Assembly: GCA_900754285.1 (NCBI GenBank)
Contig: CAAECB010000011.1
Location: 1-22,113, forward strand
DNA from: Clostridia bacterium
GTDB lineage: Bacteria; Bacillota; Clostridia; TANB77; CAG-508
DNA: 22,113 bases
Direction: 5' to 3'
Shown here: piece after piece, positions 1 through 7,849 of the stretch
Position numbering within the stretch: position 1 is the stretch's first letter
How the letters are laid out: every line of letters begins with the position of its first letter
Position numbers and translations under genes: made by a program
The notes under the pieces: generated by a model
What the model was told of the DNA's origin: nothing
Seen by the model: the letters and a program-made list of their open reading frames with translations, nothing else
Database searches by the model: none

Positions 1-179
1 CTTTCTTCATCTTTTTGTGCTTGTTCTGTTTTTTCTTTGGCTTCTTTAGCTTTTGTTAGTATTCCGTTATCTCCACTTAGTGCTGATATTGTCACTCCTG
101 CCAATATTAGTAACACTATTATTGTTATTACTAATGCTATTAGCGTGATTCCTCTTGCGTTTCTCTTCGTTTTGTTCAT
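1..179 (-). CDS. Type IV pilin-like (prepilin) protein, N-terminal part only
   Basis: The first 59 residues are in the window; the rest lies beyond base 1. A basic leader of ten residues (MNKTKRNARG) ends in Gly10 and is followed by ITLIALVITIIVLLILAGV, a hydrophobic helix at about 11-31. This is the prepilin class III signal, normally cut by a prepilin peptidase after the Gly, leaving the helix as membrane anchor and assembly core. After the helix comes a GDNGILTKAKEAKEK-type charged segment often seen in Clostridia proteins of this kind. Canonical type IV pilins carry Glu at mature position 5; here it is Ala15. The start has an SD (AAGGGAG) about 7 bases upstream. A perfect palindrome, TTAAGTT-ATA-AACTTAA (214-230), lies upstream and could be an operator. 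A weak minus-strand promoter (TTGAAA, 16 bases, TAAAGT) lies near 250-280. The mature domain, and so the function, cannot be seen. Confidence 0.8.
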   Translation of the reverse strand, partial: MNKTKRNARGITLIALVITIIVLLILAGVTISALSGDNGILTKAKEAKEKTEQAQKDEE

Positions 180-319
180 TCCAAAAACTCCCTTCTTTTC
201 TAAAATTTTTTTATTAAGTTATAAACTTAACAAAAAAGCAAAAAATTAACTTTACTTACAGTATTAGTAGTTTCAACAAATTTTATACTAATTTTTTAAA
301 ACTTTGTTAAAAAATTGTA

Positions 320-348
320 TTGCATTTTTTGTTGGTATATGTTATAAA
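320..348 (+). promoter_or_regulatory. Sigma-A-like promoter with extended -10, no plus-strand gene behind it
   Basis: The -35 is TTGCAT (320-325), the spacer is 17 bases, and the -10 is TATAAA (343-348), preceded by TG at 340-341 in the extended -10 position. It points into the 463-base non-coding gap, with transcription expected from about 355. No plus-strand gene follows before the hairpin at 562-613. AT-rich DNA produces chance promoters, so this is a prediction. Confidence 0.4.
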
Positions 349-354
349 ATGAGA

Positions 355-620
355 TATACAGTTATTGTTAAGTTTATAAATTAATTCACCTTTCAAAAAA
401 ACTTTTTATCAAAAATGGCGCAAATAGTAACATTTTTAAAAAACTTTTTTGAAAAGTTTTACTTTTATTAATATAAATATTTTAGCATAACAAGAGCTTC
501 AATAGAACAAACTAAAAGTACACTTTTTTTATTTTTACATTTTTATAAAGTCAAGCACACGCAATAACCCCAAACTCAATCCTATATAATAAAGACCGAG
601 CCTGAGGTTATTGATTTTTT
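355..620 (+). ncRNA. Candidate intergenic small RNA (non-coding gap between the prepilin gene and obgE)
   Basis: The gap from 180 to 642 has no convincing protein gene. It does contain a plausible plus-strand promoter (320-348) and, about 210 bases after the expected start, a hairpin (562-613) followed by ATTTTTTATT, so a transcript of about 265 nt is possible. Inside it are a 9-bp AT-only hairpin (440-448 with 452-460) and an 18-codon ORF, 415-471, MAQIVTFLKNFFEKFYFY, that has no SD. It does not look like 6S, SRP, tmRNA or a known riboswitch to me. The call is inferred from signal order alone. Confidence 0.25.
562..613 (+). terminator. Hairpin 3' of obgE, terminator-like on the plus strand
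   Basis: The arms 562-577 and 598-613 surround a 20-base loop. The outer eight pairs (CAATAACC with GGTTATTG) are perfect on both strands. On the plus strand the stem is followed at once by ATTTTTTATT, as in an intrinsic terminator. On the minus strand all 16 positions pair once three G-U wobbles are allowed, but no U-tract follows. It begins 30 bases after the obgE stop, so it may instead be the folded 3' end of the obgE operon mRNA. Confidence 0.5.
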
Positions 621-642
621 ATTAAATTCTACATTTCTATAA

Positions 643-1914
643 CTAATCTTCCCATTCTAATTCCCAATCAGAAATAAAGACAGTATCTCCATCACAAATG
701 CCTAGACTTCTTAATTTAGCATCAATTCCCATATTTCTTAAGCATTTATGGAAATAGTACATAGATTCATTATCTTCAATATTTATTCTACCCATTAATC
801 TATCAACAGCTCTACCAGTAACATAAAATACATTTCCTTCTCTTCTAGCTTCCCATTGTTGTTCTTTTTCTGGAAGAGTATAAACCATTTTTTCTTCTAC
901 TTGTACCAATTCTTCTTTAGGTAATGTTTTTAAAACATTTGCAACATGATCTATCAATTCTTGTACTCCATCACCTGTTGCTGATGATATTTGATAAAAT
1001 TCCAAGTTTTCTTTTTGGGCTAATTCTTTTAATTCTTGATAACATTCTTCATTTTTCACATCAATCTTAGTTGCTACAATTATTTGCTTTCTTGTAGCTA
1101 ATTTTTCACTATATTTTTTTAATTCTGCATTTATAGTTTTAAAATCTTCTACAGGATTTCTTCCTTCTTGGCCTGAAACATCAATAAAGTGTAGCAATAA
1201 TCTTGTTCTTTCAACATGCCTTAAAAATTGAATACCAAGTCCAACACCTTCACTAGCACCTTCTATAATTCCAGGAATATCAGCTATTACAAATCCATCT
1301 CCACCTTTTGTTTTTACTACTCCTAAATTTGGCTCTAATGTTGTAAAATGGTAATTTGCAATCTTTGGTCTTGCATCTGTAACTTTTGATAAAAAGGTTG
1401 ATTTACCTACATTTGGAAAGCCTAATAATCCTACATCTGCTAACAATTTTAATTCTAGTATAATTTCTTTTTCTTCTCCTTTATCTCCATCTTCAGAGAA
1501 TCTAGGAGCTTGTCTTGTTGATGTAGCAAAATGGCTATTTCCTCTTCCTCCTCTTCCTCCTTTTAGCACTAATTCTTTTTGTCCTGGATGAGATAAATCT
1601 GCTATTACTTTTCCTGTTTCTGCATCTTTTACAATTGTTCCTATTGGTACATTTATATATAAATCTTCCCCATATTTACCATTGCATCTGCTTCCACTTC
1701 CATTTTCGCCATTTCCTGCTTTGAATTTTTTATTATATCTAAAATCAATAAGTGTGTTTTTGTCTTTATCTACTTGGAAATATATGTCTCCACCTTTTCC
1801 ACCATCTCCGCCGTCTGGTCCTCCTGCTGCTACATATTTTTCACGGCGAAAAGTTGCTGCTCCATTTCCACCATCTCCTGATTTAATTATTATTTTTGTA
1901 TAATCAGTAAACAT
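643..1914 (-). CDS. obgE: Obg-family GTPase (ribosome assembly / stress GTPase)
   Basis: Obg is an essential GTPase that acts in 50S subunit maturation and links growth to (p)ppGpp and, in spore formers, to sporulation. The 423-residue product has the three Obg parts in order: the glycine-rich Obg fold (about 1-158, many GGxGG runs), the G domain, and an OCT domain (about 340-423, ending in an acidic, Trp-containing tail). G motifs seen are GFPNVGKST (165-173), TTLEPN (191-196), DIPG (212-215), TKID (282-285) and SSATG (310-314). The usual NKxD is TKxD, a tolerated variant in some GTPases. I chose the ATG at 1914 because GAGGT lies 6 bases upstream and MFTDYTKIIIKSGDGG matches the family N-terminus; an upstream ATG at 1965 would add 17 atypical residues. 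It is the last gene of the pth-to-obgE run, 91 bases after trpS. Confidence 0.96.
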   Translation of the reverse strand: MFTDYTKIIIKSGDGGNGAATFRREKYVAAGGPDGGDGGKGGDIYFQVDKDKNTLIDFRYNKKFKAGNGENGSGSRCNGKYGEDLYINVPIGTIVKDAETGKVIADLSHPGQKELVLKGGRGGRGNSHFATSTRQAPRFSEDGDKGEEKEIILELKLLADVGLLGFPNVGKSTFLSKVTDARPKIANYHFTTLEPNLGVVKTKGGDGFVIADIPGIIEGASEGVGLGIQFLRHVERTRLLLHFIDVSGQEGRNPVEDFKTINAELKKYSEKLATRKQIIVATKIDVKNEECYQELKELAQKENLEFYQISSATGDGVQELIDHVANVLKTLPKEELVQVEEKMVYTLPEKEQQWEARREGNVFYVTGRAVDRLMGRINIEDNESMYYFHKCLRNMGIDAKLRSLGICDGDTVFISDWELEWED

Positions 1915-2005
1915 TTTTACCTCAATCCTTTCATATAATTTGAGTATAATTAAATTTGTTTGCATTCGAAATTTTTTTAAATATTTTTTTCAACTATGCT
2001 TAAAA

Positions 2006-3013
2006 TTATTCTTCAAAATAATCTAATTTCATTGCTTTTTTTACATCTTTCATAGTTTCTTTTGCGACCTTTCTAGCCTTTTCTGTACCTTCTTTTAGTA
2101 TTTTATCAACTATTTCTGGATGTTCTTCATAATATTTTCTTTTTTCTCTAATTGGTGCTAAATAATCAATAATGTTTTTAGCAAGTTGTTTTTTACAAGC
2201 TACACAACCTCTTTTTCCAGCTCTACATTCTTCACATACTGTTTTAACATCTCCTTCGCTTGTAAATAATTTATGATAATATGAAACCATACATATATCA
2301 GGATTTCCTAAATCATCCTTTTTTATACGGTTTGGGTCTGTTACTGCACTCATTACTTTTTTAGTGATTTCTTCTTCTGTATCTGATAAATAAATAGCAT
2401 TTCCTAAAGATTTTCCCATTTTTTCGTTTCCATCTAATCCTTTAACTCTTTTACTTTCTGATAAAACAATTTTTGGTTCTACTAGCACATCTCCATAAAT
2501 GCTATTGAATTTTCTAACAATTTCTCTACATTGTTCAATTAATGGCTCTTGGTCCTCTCCAGCTGGCACCAATTCTCCTTTAAATGTAGTAATATCAGCA
2601 GCTTGACTAACAGGATATCCTAAAAATCCATATGTTACACTTTCTCCAAACAAGTCTTTCTTTTGAGCTATTTCAGTTTTTACTGTTGGATTTCTTTGTA
2701 ATCTTGCTATTGTTACTAAATTTGAATAATATACTGTTAATTCTGCTGTTTCTGGTATCATTGATTGTACATATATTGTTGTTTTTTCTGGGTCTATTCC
2801 ACATGATAAATAATCCATTGCTAATTCTCTTACATTTTTTCTTACTTTTTCTGGATTATTAAAATTGTCTGTTAATGCTTGTACATCTGCTATTAATATA
2901 AACATATTATATTCTCCACTGTTTTGCATCTCTACTCTCTTTTTTAATGATCCAAAATAATGTCCTATATGCAATCTACCAGTAGGTCTATCTCCTGTTA
3001 GTATTCTTTTCAT
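2006..3013 (-). CDS. trpS: Tryptophanyl-tRNA synthetase, probable Fe-S-binding type
   Basis: This cytosolic class I synthetase charges tRNA-Trp. The 335-residue product matches family length. The HIGH motif is HIGH at 15-18 within a typical TGRLHIGHYFGSL start, and the KMSKS loop is KMGKS at 198-202. In the C-terminal half, Cys241, Cys260, Cys263, Cys270 and Cys273 include a C-x6-C-x2-C cluster with a Cys 21 residues before it. This closely resembles the C-x22-C-x6-C-x2-C motif that binds a 4Fe-4S cluster in Thermotoga maritima TrpRS, so cluster binding is likely. The start is taken as the ATG at 3013 (MKRILTGDRPTG is the family start), with AGGGA about 11 bases upstream; a GTG at 3022 would add three residues but lies almost on the SD. 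It sits between an unknown gene and obgE, all co-directional. Confidence 0.96.
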   Translation of the reverse strand: MKRILTGDRPTGRLHIGHYFGSLKKRVEMQNSGEYNMFILIADVQALTDNFNNPEKVRKNVRELAMDYLSCGIDPEKTTIYVQSMIPETAELTVYYSNLVTIARLQRNPTVKTEIAQKKDLFGESVTYGFLGYPVSQAADITTFKGELVPAGEDQEPLIEQCREIVRKFNSIYGDVLVEPKIVLSESKRVKGLDGNEKMGKSLGNAIYLSDTEEEITKKVMSAVTDPNRIKKDDLGNPDICMVSYYHKLFTSEGDVKTVCEECRAGKRGCVACKKQLAKNIIDYLAPIREKRKYYEEHPEIVDKILKEGTEKARKVAKETMKDVKKAMKLDYFEE

Positions 3014-3069
3014 TTTTACCACTTTCCCTTCTTAGTTTATGTGTTTGACAAATATCATATTTCATTTGA

Positions 3070-4557
3070 TTATCTTTGTCTTTCATTACCTCTATATTGC
3101 TCATTTTCTTCTTCTTCGATTTCTTCTATAAGTTCTTGATTACTTGCATCAAAATCTTTTTCTTTCTCTTCTTGAAGTCTTTGTACTGCTTTTTCTAATC
3201 TATCTTCTCCTCTATAACCACACATACTAGCAAATCTATCCCAAGTAATATCAGTGTTTGGTATATAGTCATCTAATTCTACTTTTATTTCTCCATTTTC
3301 TTGTTCCAAATGTTCATGTGTATCATTGTTTTTGTTATTGTCAACATCTTTAACATTTAATTGATGTTCTGAATTTTCTTCCATTTCTCCATAAATTTGA
3401 TGTTCTTCTCCTCTTTCTATAACATTTTCCGCTTCTCTTACTCCAGCACCTCTGTCTTTTATAAATTGTCTTACTGCACTATCTTGAGGTCTAGTTCTTT
3501 GCGTTTCTAGCTCTACATCTAAATATTGATTTTTCTCTGGAGAAAACATACTATATTTTATTTCTTTTCCATATGATTCATCATAACTTGCTCGTATATA
3601 TTCGTTTCCATTTCCATTAACAATTCTATAACTTGATGTTACACCTTCTTGATTAACTTTTCCATCATTATTTATAGTCATTCCTTTTGATGTTTGGGAT
3701 GTTCCAATTCTATTATCAGGTTCTAAAATATCTTCCCCTAATACTGTTGCACTTCCATCTGAATGAATAACTACAAATGCATCTTTTCTTGAGCCTGAGA
3801 TTGATATTCTTGCTAGTTTTTTTGCATCACTAATTCCATTTTTTTGTAATCCTAATTTTTCGCCTAAAGTAGCGCCTTTTATCTCTTGGCTCAATGATGT
3901 TTCTTCTTTTACATTTAATCCATTCATCTGTTTTTCTGAAAGTGTTGTTCTTTCATCTTTTTGCTCTTTTTTGCCTTTATCTTGCCCTTTGCTTGCTCCT
4001 TTTTCCAGTACTTCTTCTGCATTTTCTTTACTATTTGCTATTTCACTATATTTTTCATTAATTAATTGTTCTAAATCTATTTCATCCATACTTTGTATAT
4101 TTTCTGGATTTACACCTAGCTCTTTTGCTATAGTTGCAACTCTTGCATTTTCCCAATCATTTAAATCTAATATACCTTTTTCATCCATATTTTGAATTTG
4201 CTCTAGTAAATCTTTTTGATTTGCATATTTTTCTGATAAAAATATTTGAGGATATCCATCTTGTTTATTATCTCCTGCAATATATTCTAAATTTTCTGTT
4301 ACATATTTTTCAACTTCTACGTTTTGAAGCTTGCCATCAACTTCTTTTTGATATTGTTCAAACATCTTATATATGTCTTGCCATTCTCCATCTATTTCAG
4401 CTTTTCCCATATATTTTACATTTGATACTTTATTTTCTAATAATGCTTGTTCCCATTCTCTTTTATCTGCTTGTTTTCCTATTTTATTTTCTATAATTTT
4501 TACAGTTTCCTGTAATTTTAACATCCTCATTTTCTCTACTATTTTATTTTCATCCAT
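3070..4557 (-). CDS. Hypothetical soluble protein, 495 aa, acidic and Asn/Glu-rich
   Basis: I do not recognise a family. There is no signal peptide or membrane segment, and only one Cys (446). Residues 1-200 look helical and strongly charged, with a Lys-rich stretch at about 186-203. Residues about 245-360 look beta-rich, with hydrophobic alternation such as ARISISG and AFVVIHSDGSATVLGEDIL that could be a small globular domain. Residues about 380-430 are low-complexity Glu/Asn/His, then a segment with Trp439 and Cys446, and an acidic coiled-coil-like end (about 455-490). The ATG is set by AAAGGAG about 8 bases upstream. It lies 54 bases after rimO and 56 before trpS, so it is probably co-transcribed with conserved translation genes. 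That position is weak evidence of function; it could equally be a lineage-specific insertion. Confidence 0.85.
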   Translation of the reverse strand: MDENKIVEKMRMLKLQETVKIIENKIGKQADKREWEQALLENKVSNVKYMGKAEIDGEWQDIYKMFEQYQKEVDGKLQNVEVEKYVTENLEYIAGDNKQDGYPQIFLSEKYANQKDLLEQIQNMDEKGILDLNDWENARVATIAKELGVNPENIQSMDEIDLEQLINEKYSEIANSKENAEEVLEKGASKGQDKGKKEQKDERTTLSEKQMNGLNVKEETSLSQEIKGATLGEKLGLQKNGISDAKKLARISISGSRKDAFVVIHSDGSATVLGEDILEPDNRIGTSQTSKGMTINNDGKVNQEGVTSSYRIVNGNGNEYIRASYDESYGKEIKYSMFSPEKNQYLDVELETQRTRPQDSAVRQFIKDRGAGVREAENVIERGEEHQIYGEMEENSEHQLNVKDVDNNKNNDTHEHLEQENGEIKVELDDYIPNTDITWDRFASMCGYRGEDRLEKAVQRLQEEKEKDFDASNQELIEEIEEEENEQYRGNERQR

Positions 4558-4586
4558 AACCTCACTCCTTTACGCAATCAAAAATG

Positions 4587-4622
4587 AAATTTAACGCAGC
4601 CAAAATTGTAATTATTTTTCAA
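4587..4622. repeat. Single-arm copy of the palindromic intercistronic repeat
   Basis: These 36 bases match 13705-13740, the right arm of the palindrome after ruvC, at 33 of 36 positions, including the uninterrupted core GCCAAAATTGTAATTATTTT. The copy includes the last two sense codons and stop of rimO (TAA at 4612-4614), just as the full copy abuts the ruvC stop. The matching left arm is absent here. Confidence 0.75.
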
Positions 4623-5979
4623 TTAATGTTGCAATAAAATCATAATCATTACAAACCTCAACTAATTTACATTTGACAAAAGTATTCATTAAATCCTTTT
4701 CTGTATCATTTTTTATAAATACAACACCATCAATATCAGGTGCATCTTGCATAGTTCTACCAATATAATATTTTCTATCAAAAGACATATTTTCAACTAA
4801 AACGAAACATGTATTTCCAACTCTTTTTTGAAGATTTTGATTTGAAATTTCTTGTTGCAATTTCATAAGTTTATTATATCTTGACTTTTTAGTGTTTCCA
4901 TGAATTTGATTTTCCATCTTAGCTGCTGGTGTTCCTTCTTCTTTAGAATACATAAAAGCACCCAATTTATCAAACTCTGCTTTTTTTACAAATTCTAATA
5001 ATTCATTAAAATTGTTTTCTGTCTCTCCTGGAAATCCAACAATTAAGCTTGTTCTTAAAACGACATCTGGTATTTGTACACGTATTTTTTCTAGTAAATT
5101 TTCTATATCTTTTTTATTTGTTCTTCTATTCATTTTTTTCAAAATATCATCTGAAATATGTTGAATTGGAATATCAAAATATTTTGCAATTTTATTGTTT
5201 GTAGCAACTAGATTTATTAATTCATCTGTAATTCCTTCTGGATAAGAATATAAAAAGCGTATCCACTCTATACCATCTATTTTAGATAGCTCTTGCAATA
5301 GTTCTACCAATTTAGATTTCCCATAAATATCTATACCATATTTAGTAGTATCTTGTGCTATAACTATTAATTCTTTAATTCCTTTACTTGCTAGCATTTT
5401 TGCTTCTTCTAAAATATCTTCTATTGTTCTACTTATAAATTTTCCCCTTATATATGGGATAGCACAATATGTACAAAAATTGCTACAACCTTCACCGATT
5501 TTCAAATAAGCATAATTTTGTCCTGTTGTTACAACTCTTTCCATATATTCTTGTTGCTCAAGCATTGGCAATTGCGTAATTTCTGATATTTTTAAATTTG
5601 ATTTATTTTTAGGTCGTATTTGAACATTCATTTTTATCATATCTTCAATAGATTGCCATAATTTATCATAATTTTCTAATTTTATAAATAAATCAACTTC
5701 TGGTAAACTCTTTTTTAAGTCATCATAATATCTTTGCACTAAGCATCCCATTGCTATTAAATATCTACATCTTTTTTTCTTGTATTCTGCCATTTCTAAT
5801 ATTGTGTTTATTGCTTCTTCTTTAGCAGAATCTATAAATCCACATGTATTTACAACTATTATATCTGCTTTTGATGGGTCATTTACTATTGTGTAATGAT
5901 GGTCTTTAAAAAGTCCCACTGCTACTTCTGTGTCTATTAAATTTTTACTACATCCCAATGATACAAATCCTACATTCAT
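4612..5979 (-). CDS. rimO: Ribosomal protein S12 methylthiotransferase
   Basis: RimO is a radical-SAM enzyme with two 4Fe-4S clusters that adds a methylthio group to the conserved aspartate of ribosomal protein S12. The 455-residue product has the N-terminal UPF0004 domain with cluster cysteines Cys10, Cys46 and Cys79 (VSLGCSKNLIDTE, NTCGFID, AMGCLVQ), the radical-SAM domain with Cys165-x3-Cys169-x2-Cys172, and a C-terminal TRAM domain (about 385-455). VSLGCSKN and GEGCSNFCTYCAIPYIRGK are the RimO form rather than MiaB. The ATG at 5979 overlaps the rng stop by one base (TAATG), so translation is probably coupled; AAGGA lies within the rng end, about 11 bases upstream. The last codons fall inside a dispersed repeat. 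Confidence 0.96.
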   Translation of the reverse strand: MNVGFVSLGCSKNLIDTEVAVGLFKDHHYTIVNDPSKADIIVVNTCGFIDSAKEEAINTILEMAEYKKKRCRYLIAMGCLVQRYYDDLKKSLPEVDLFIKLENYDKLWQSIEDMIKMNVQIRPKNKSNLKISEITQLPMLEQQEYMERVVTTGQNYAYLKIGEGCSNFCTYCAIPYIRGKFISRTIEDILEEAKMLASKGIKELIVIAQDTTKYGIDIYGKSKLVELLQELSKIDGIEWIRFLYSYPEGITDELINLVATNNKIAKYFDIPIQHISDDILKKMNRRTNKKDIENLLEKIRVQIPDVVLRTSLIVGFPGETENNFNELLEFVKKAEFDKLGAFMYSKEEGTPAAKMENQIHGNTKKSRYNKLMKLQQEISNQNLQKRVGNTCFVLVENMSFDRKYYIGRTMQDAPDIDGVVFIKNDTEKDLMNTFVKCKLVEVCNDYDFIATLIEK

Positions 5980-7181
5980 TAATTATTTTCCTTTCTATCT
6001 TTATGACTACATATATGTTTTCTAGTCATTTCCATTAAATCTAATTTTGTAAATCCTTCTACTTGTGTTTTTGCCCTATCTAATTTCAATCTTTCTTCTA
6101 GCAACTTCTGTATTTTGTCTTTATTTTCTTGTTTTCTCATATCTATATAGTCAATAATAATTATTCCTCCAATGTCTCTTAACCTTAGCTGTTTTGCTAT
6201 TTCTACTGTTGCTTCTTCATTGACTTTATATAATGTTTGTTCTAAATTTTTGCTTCCTGTATATTTTCCTGTATTTACATCAATTGCTGTTAATGCTTCT
6301 GTTTTGTCTATTGTTATAAAACCTCCACATTTTAGCCATATTTTACGATTACATATTTTTTCAATTTGTTTTTTTATATCATATATGTCTAAAACATCTT
6401 TATTTTCTAAGCTAATTTTGGTATTAGAAAGTTCTTCCATTTTATTTTTTTCTATTATTAATTTATCATATTCTTCTTTATTGTTTGTTACTATATTTTC
6501 GATTTTTTCACTTACTAAATCAATTATCATTTTGTCTACTATATTCTCAGATTCATATACCAAACTATCACCATTATTTTGAGATATTTTTTGGTTATAT
6601 TTCTCTTGAATTTCTTTCCATTTATTTTGCAAAAGTTCTATATCTTGAACTATCTCTTTGTCTTTTTTTACTGCTGATGTTCTTATAATTGCTCCATTTT
6701 CTTTGCCTATATGTTCTTTTACTAAATTTACTAATCTTTCTTGTTCTTTTTTATCTTCTATTTTTTGTGAAATTGTAATAAAATCAGTATTTGGCATTAA
6801 TACTATATATTTTCCAGGTAGATTTATATGTGTTGAAACTCTTGCACCTTTTTTGTCATTACTATCTTTTTTTATTTGCACTAACAATTTTTGGTTTGGT
6901 TTTATTACTTTTTTTATATCTAAATTTAATTCTAGTTTTTCATTTTTTTCATCCACTTTTGGTAATATATCTTTTAAATGTATAAAACCATTTTTTTCTG
7001 TTCCTATATCAATAAATGCTGATTGCATTCCTGGAATTATATCTTTTACTGTTCCAACATATATATTTCCTTCTTTTCTATCTGTTTCCTCATCTTCTTC
7101 ATAATATTCTACTAGATTGCCATTTTCTATTAATGCAACCTTTTCTTGATTTTCTTTTTTGTCTATAAATATCTCTAACAT
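5979..7181 (-). CDS. rng: RNase E/G-family endoribonuclease, ends before the zinc-link
   Basis: This family makes 5'-end-sensitive cuts in rRNA precursors and mRNA. An S1 RNA-binding domain covers about 35-118 (GNIYVGTVKDIIPGMQSAFID). The DNase I-like catalytic core carries Asp301 (AIDVNTGKYTG) and Asp344 (IIIIDYIDMR), which match the metal-binding pair 43 residues apart in E. coli RNase E. The protein is 400 residues long and ends EMTRKHICSHKD plus five more residues. The CPxCxG zinc-link, which joins two protomers in E. coli RNase E about 58 residues after the second Asp, is absent: the protein stops where it would begin. The ATG at 7181 has AAAGGGA about 9 bases upstream. It lies 26 bases after pth and overlaps rimO by one base. 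Confidence 0.93.
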   Translation of the reverse strand: MLEIFIDKKENQEKVALIENGNLVEYYEEDEETDRKEGNIYVGTVKDIIPGMQSAFIDIGTEKNGFIHLKDILPKVDEKNEKLELNLDIKKVIKPNQKLLVQIKKDSNDKKGARVSTHINLPGKYIVLMPNTDFITISQKIEDKKEQERLVNLVKEHIGKENGAIIRTSAVKKDKEIVQDIELLQNKWKEIQEKYNQKISQNNGDSLVYESENIVDKMIIDLVSEKIENIVTNNKEEYDKLIIEKNKMEELSNTKISLENKDVLDIYDIKKQIEKICNRKIWLKCGGFITIDKTEALTAIDVNTGKYTGSKNLEQTLYKVNEEATVEIAKQLRLRDIGGIIIIDYIDMRKQENKDKIQKLLEERLKLDRAKTQVEGFTKLDLMEMTRKHICSHKDRKENN

Positions 7182-7207
7182 CCTACTTGTCCCTTTCTAT
7201 TAGTAAT

Positions 7208-7765
7208 TTAATTACATTTATTCATTGCATTATCTATACCTTCTGTAATAATTACAGGTATTGCATCTGCTGCCTTTTGAACTCCTACTTCTAATATCTT
7301 TTGCTCTTCTTCTGGAATTTTTCCTATTACAAAATTTATTTTGTCTTGTGCATGCTCTGGCCTGCCTATTCCAACTCTTATTCTAGCAAATTCTGTTGTT
7401 TGTAAATTTTCTACTACTGATTTCATTCCATTATGTGAGCCTGGACCACCTTTTTTCCTTATTTTCATTATTCCTTTTTCTATGTCCATATCATCATATA
7501 TTACTATTAAATCTTCTGTTTCTATTCCATAATAATCCATTACTTCTATTATGCTTTCTCCACTTGAATTCATATATGTTTGTGGCTTTAATAATATTAC
7601 CTTTTTACCTTCTATTAGCCCTGTTCCATATATTCCTTTAAATTTCTTTTTTGTTACTTCTATATTATATTTTTGTGCTATTTTATTTATTGCATCAAAT
7701 CCCATATTATGTCTTGTTTTTGCGTATTCTTCTTCTGGATTTCCTAATCCTACTATCAAGTACAT
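7208..7765 (-). CDS. pth: Peptidyl-tRNA hydrolase
   Basis: Pth hydrolyses the ester bond of peptidyl-tRNAs that drop off the ribosome, recycling tRNA. The 185-residue product matches family length and shows the bacterial Pth motifs: VGLGNPEEEYAKTRHNMGF with Asn9 and catalytic His19, YMNSSG with Asn66, the DDMD region with Asp91 supporting the His, and GSHNG with Asn112. The ATG at 7765 has an A/G-rich SD (GGAAGGGAAG) upstream. It is the first gene of the pth-rng-rimO-unknown-trpS-obgE run and has its own promoter at 7802-7830. Confidence 0.97.
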   Translation of the reverse strand: MYLIVGLGNPEEEYAKTRHNMGFDAINKIAQKYNIEVTKKKFKGIYGTGLIEGKKVILLKPQTYMNSSGESIIEVMDYYGIETEDLIVIYDDMDIEKGIMKIRKKGGPGSHNGMKSVVENLQTTEFARIRVGIGRPEHAQDKINFVIGKIPEEEQKILEVGVQKAADAIPVIITEGIDNAMNKCN

Positions 7766-7801
7766 TTATTTTTCTTCCCTTCCGTTTTTTTACTTCTTAC
7801 T

Positions 7802-7830
7802 ATTTTACATTGTTTTTGCCTTTTTTTCAA
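7802..7830 (-). promoter_or_regulatory. Predicted sigma-A promoter of the pth-rng-rimO run
   Basis: On the minus strand the -35 is TTGAAA (7825-7830), the spacer 17 bases and the -10 TAAAAT (7802-7807). Transcription would begin near 7795, about 30 bases before the pth ATG. It lies between pth and the 34-bp inverted repeat, so the repeat is outside this transcript. Confidence 0.6.
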
Positions 7831-7849
7831 GCTTTTTCTAGGATTTTTT

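Noticed and set aside
281..285. TKID instead of NKxD in Obg (residues 282-285) as a loss of function
   Set aside because: TKxD is found in active GTPases, and every other G motif is intact, so it is more likely a tolerated variant. The coordinates given here are protein residues.
415..471. 18-codon ORF MAQIVTFLKNFFEKFYFY, like a small membrane-active or toxin peptide
   Set aside because: There is no SD upstream and its centre is an AT-only hairpin, so it could arise by chance in this AT-rich gap. It is mentioned only as part of the candidate small RNA.
1682..1903. Plus-strand ORF opposite obgE
   Set aside because: It is the reverse of the glycine-rich Obg domain, giving Pro/Ser-rich translation with no SD. 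The minus-strand obgE is certain.
1920..1960. Separate promoter for obgE (TATACT-like -10 in the trpS-obgE gap)
   Set aside because: No acceptable -35 lies at 16-18 bases. Chance -10 matches are frequent at this base composition.
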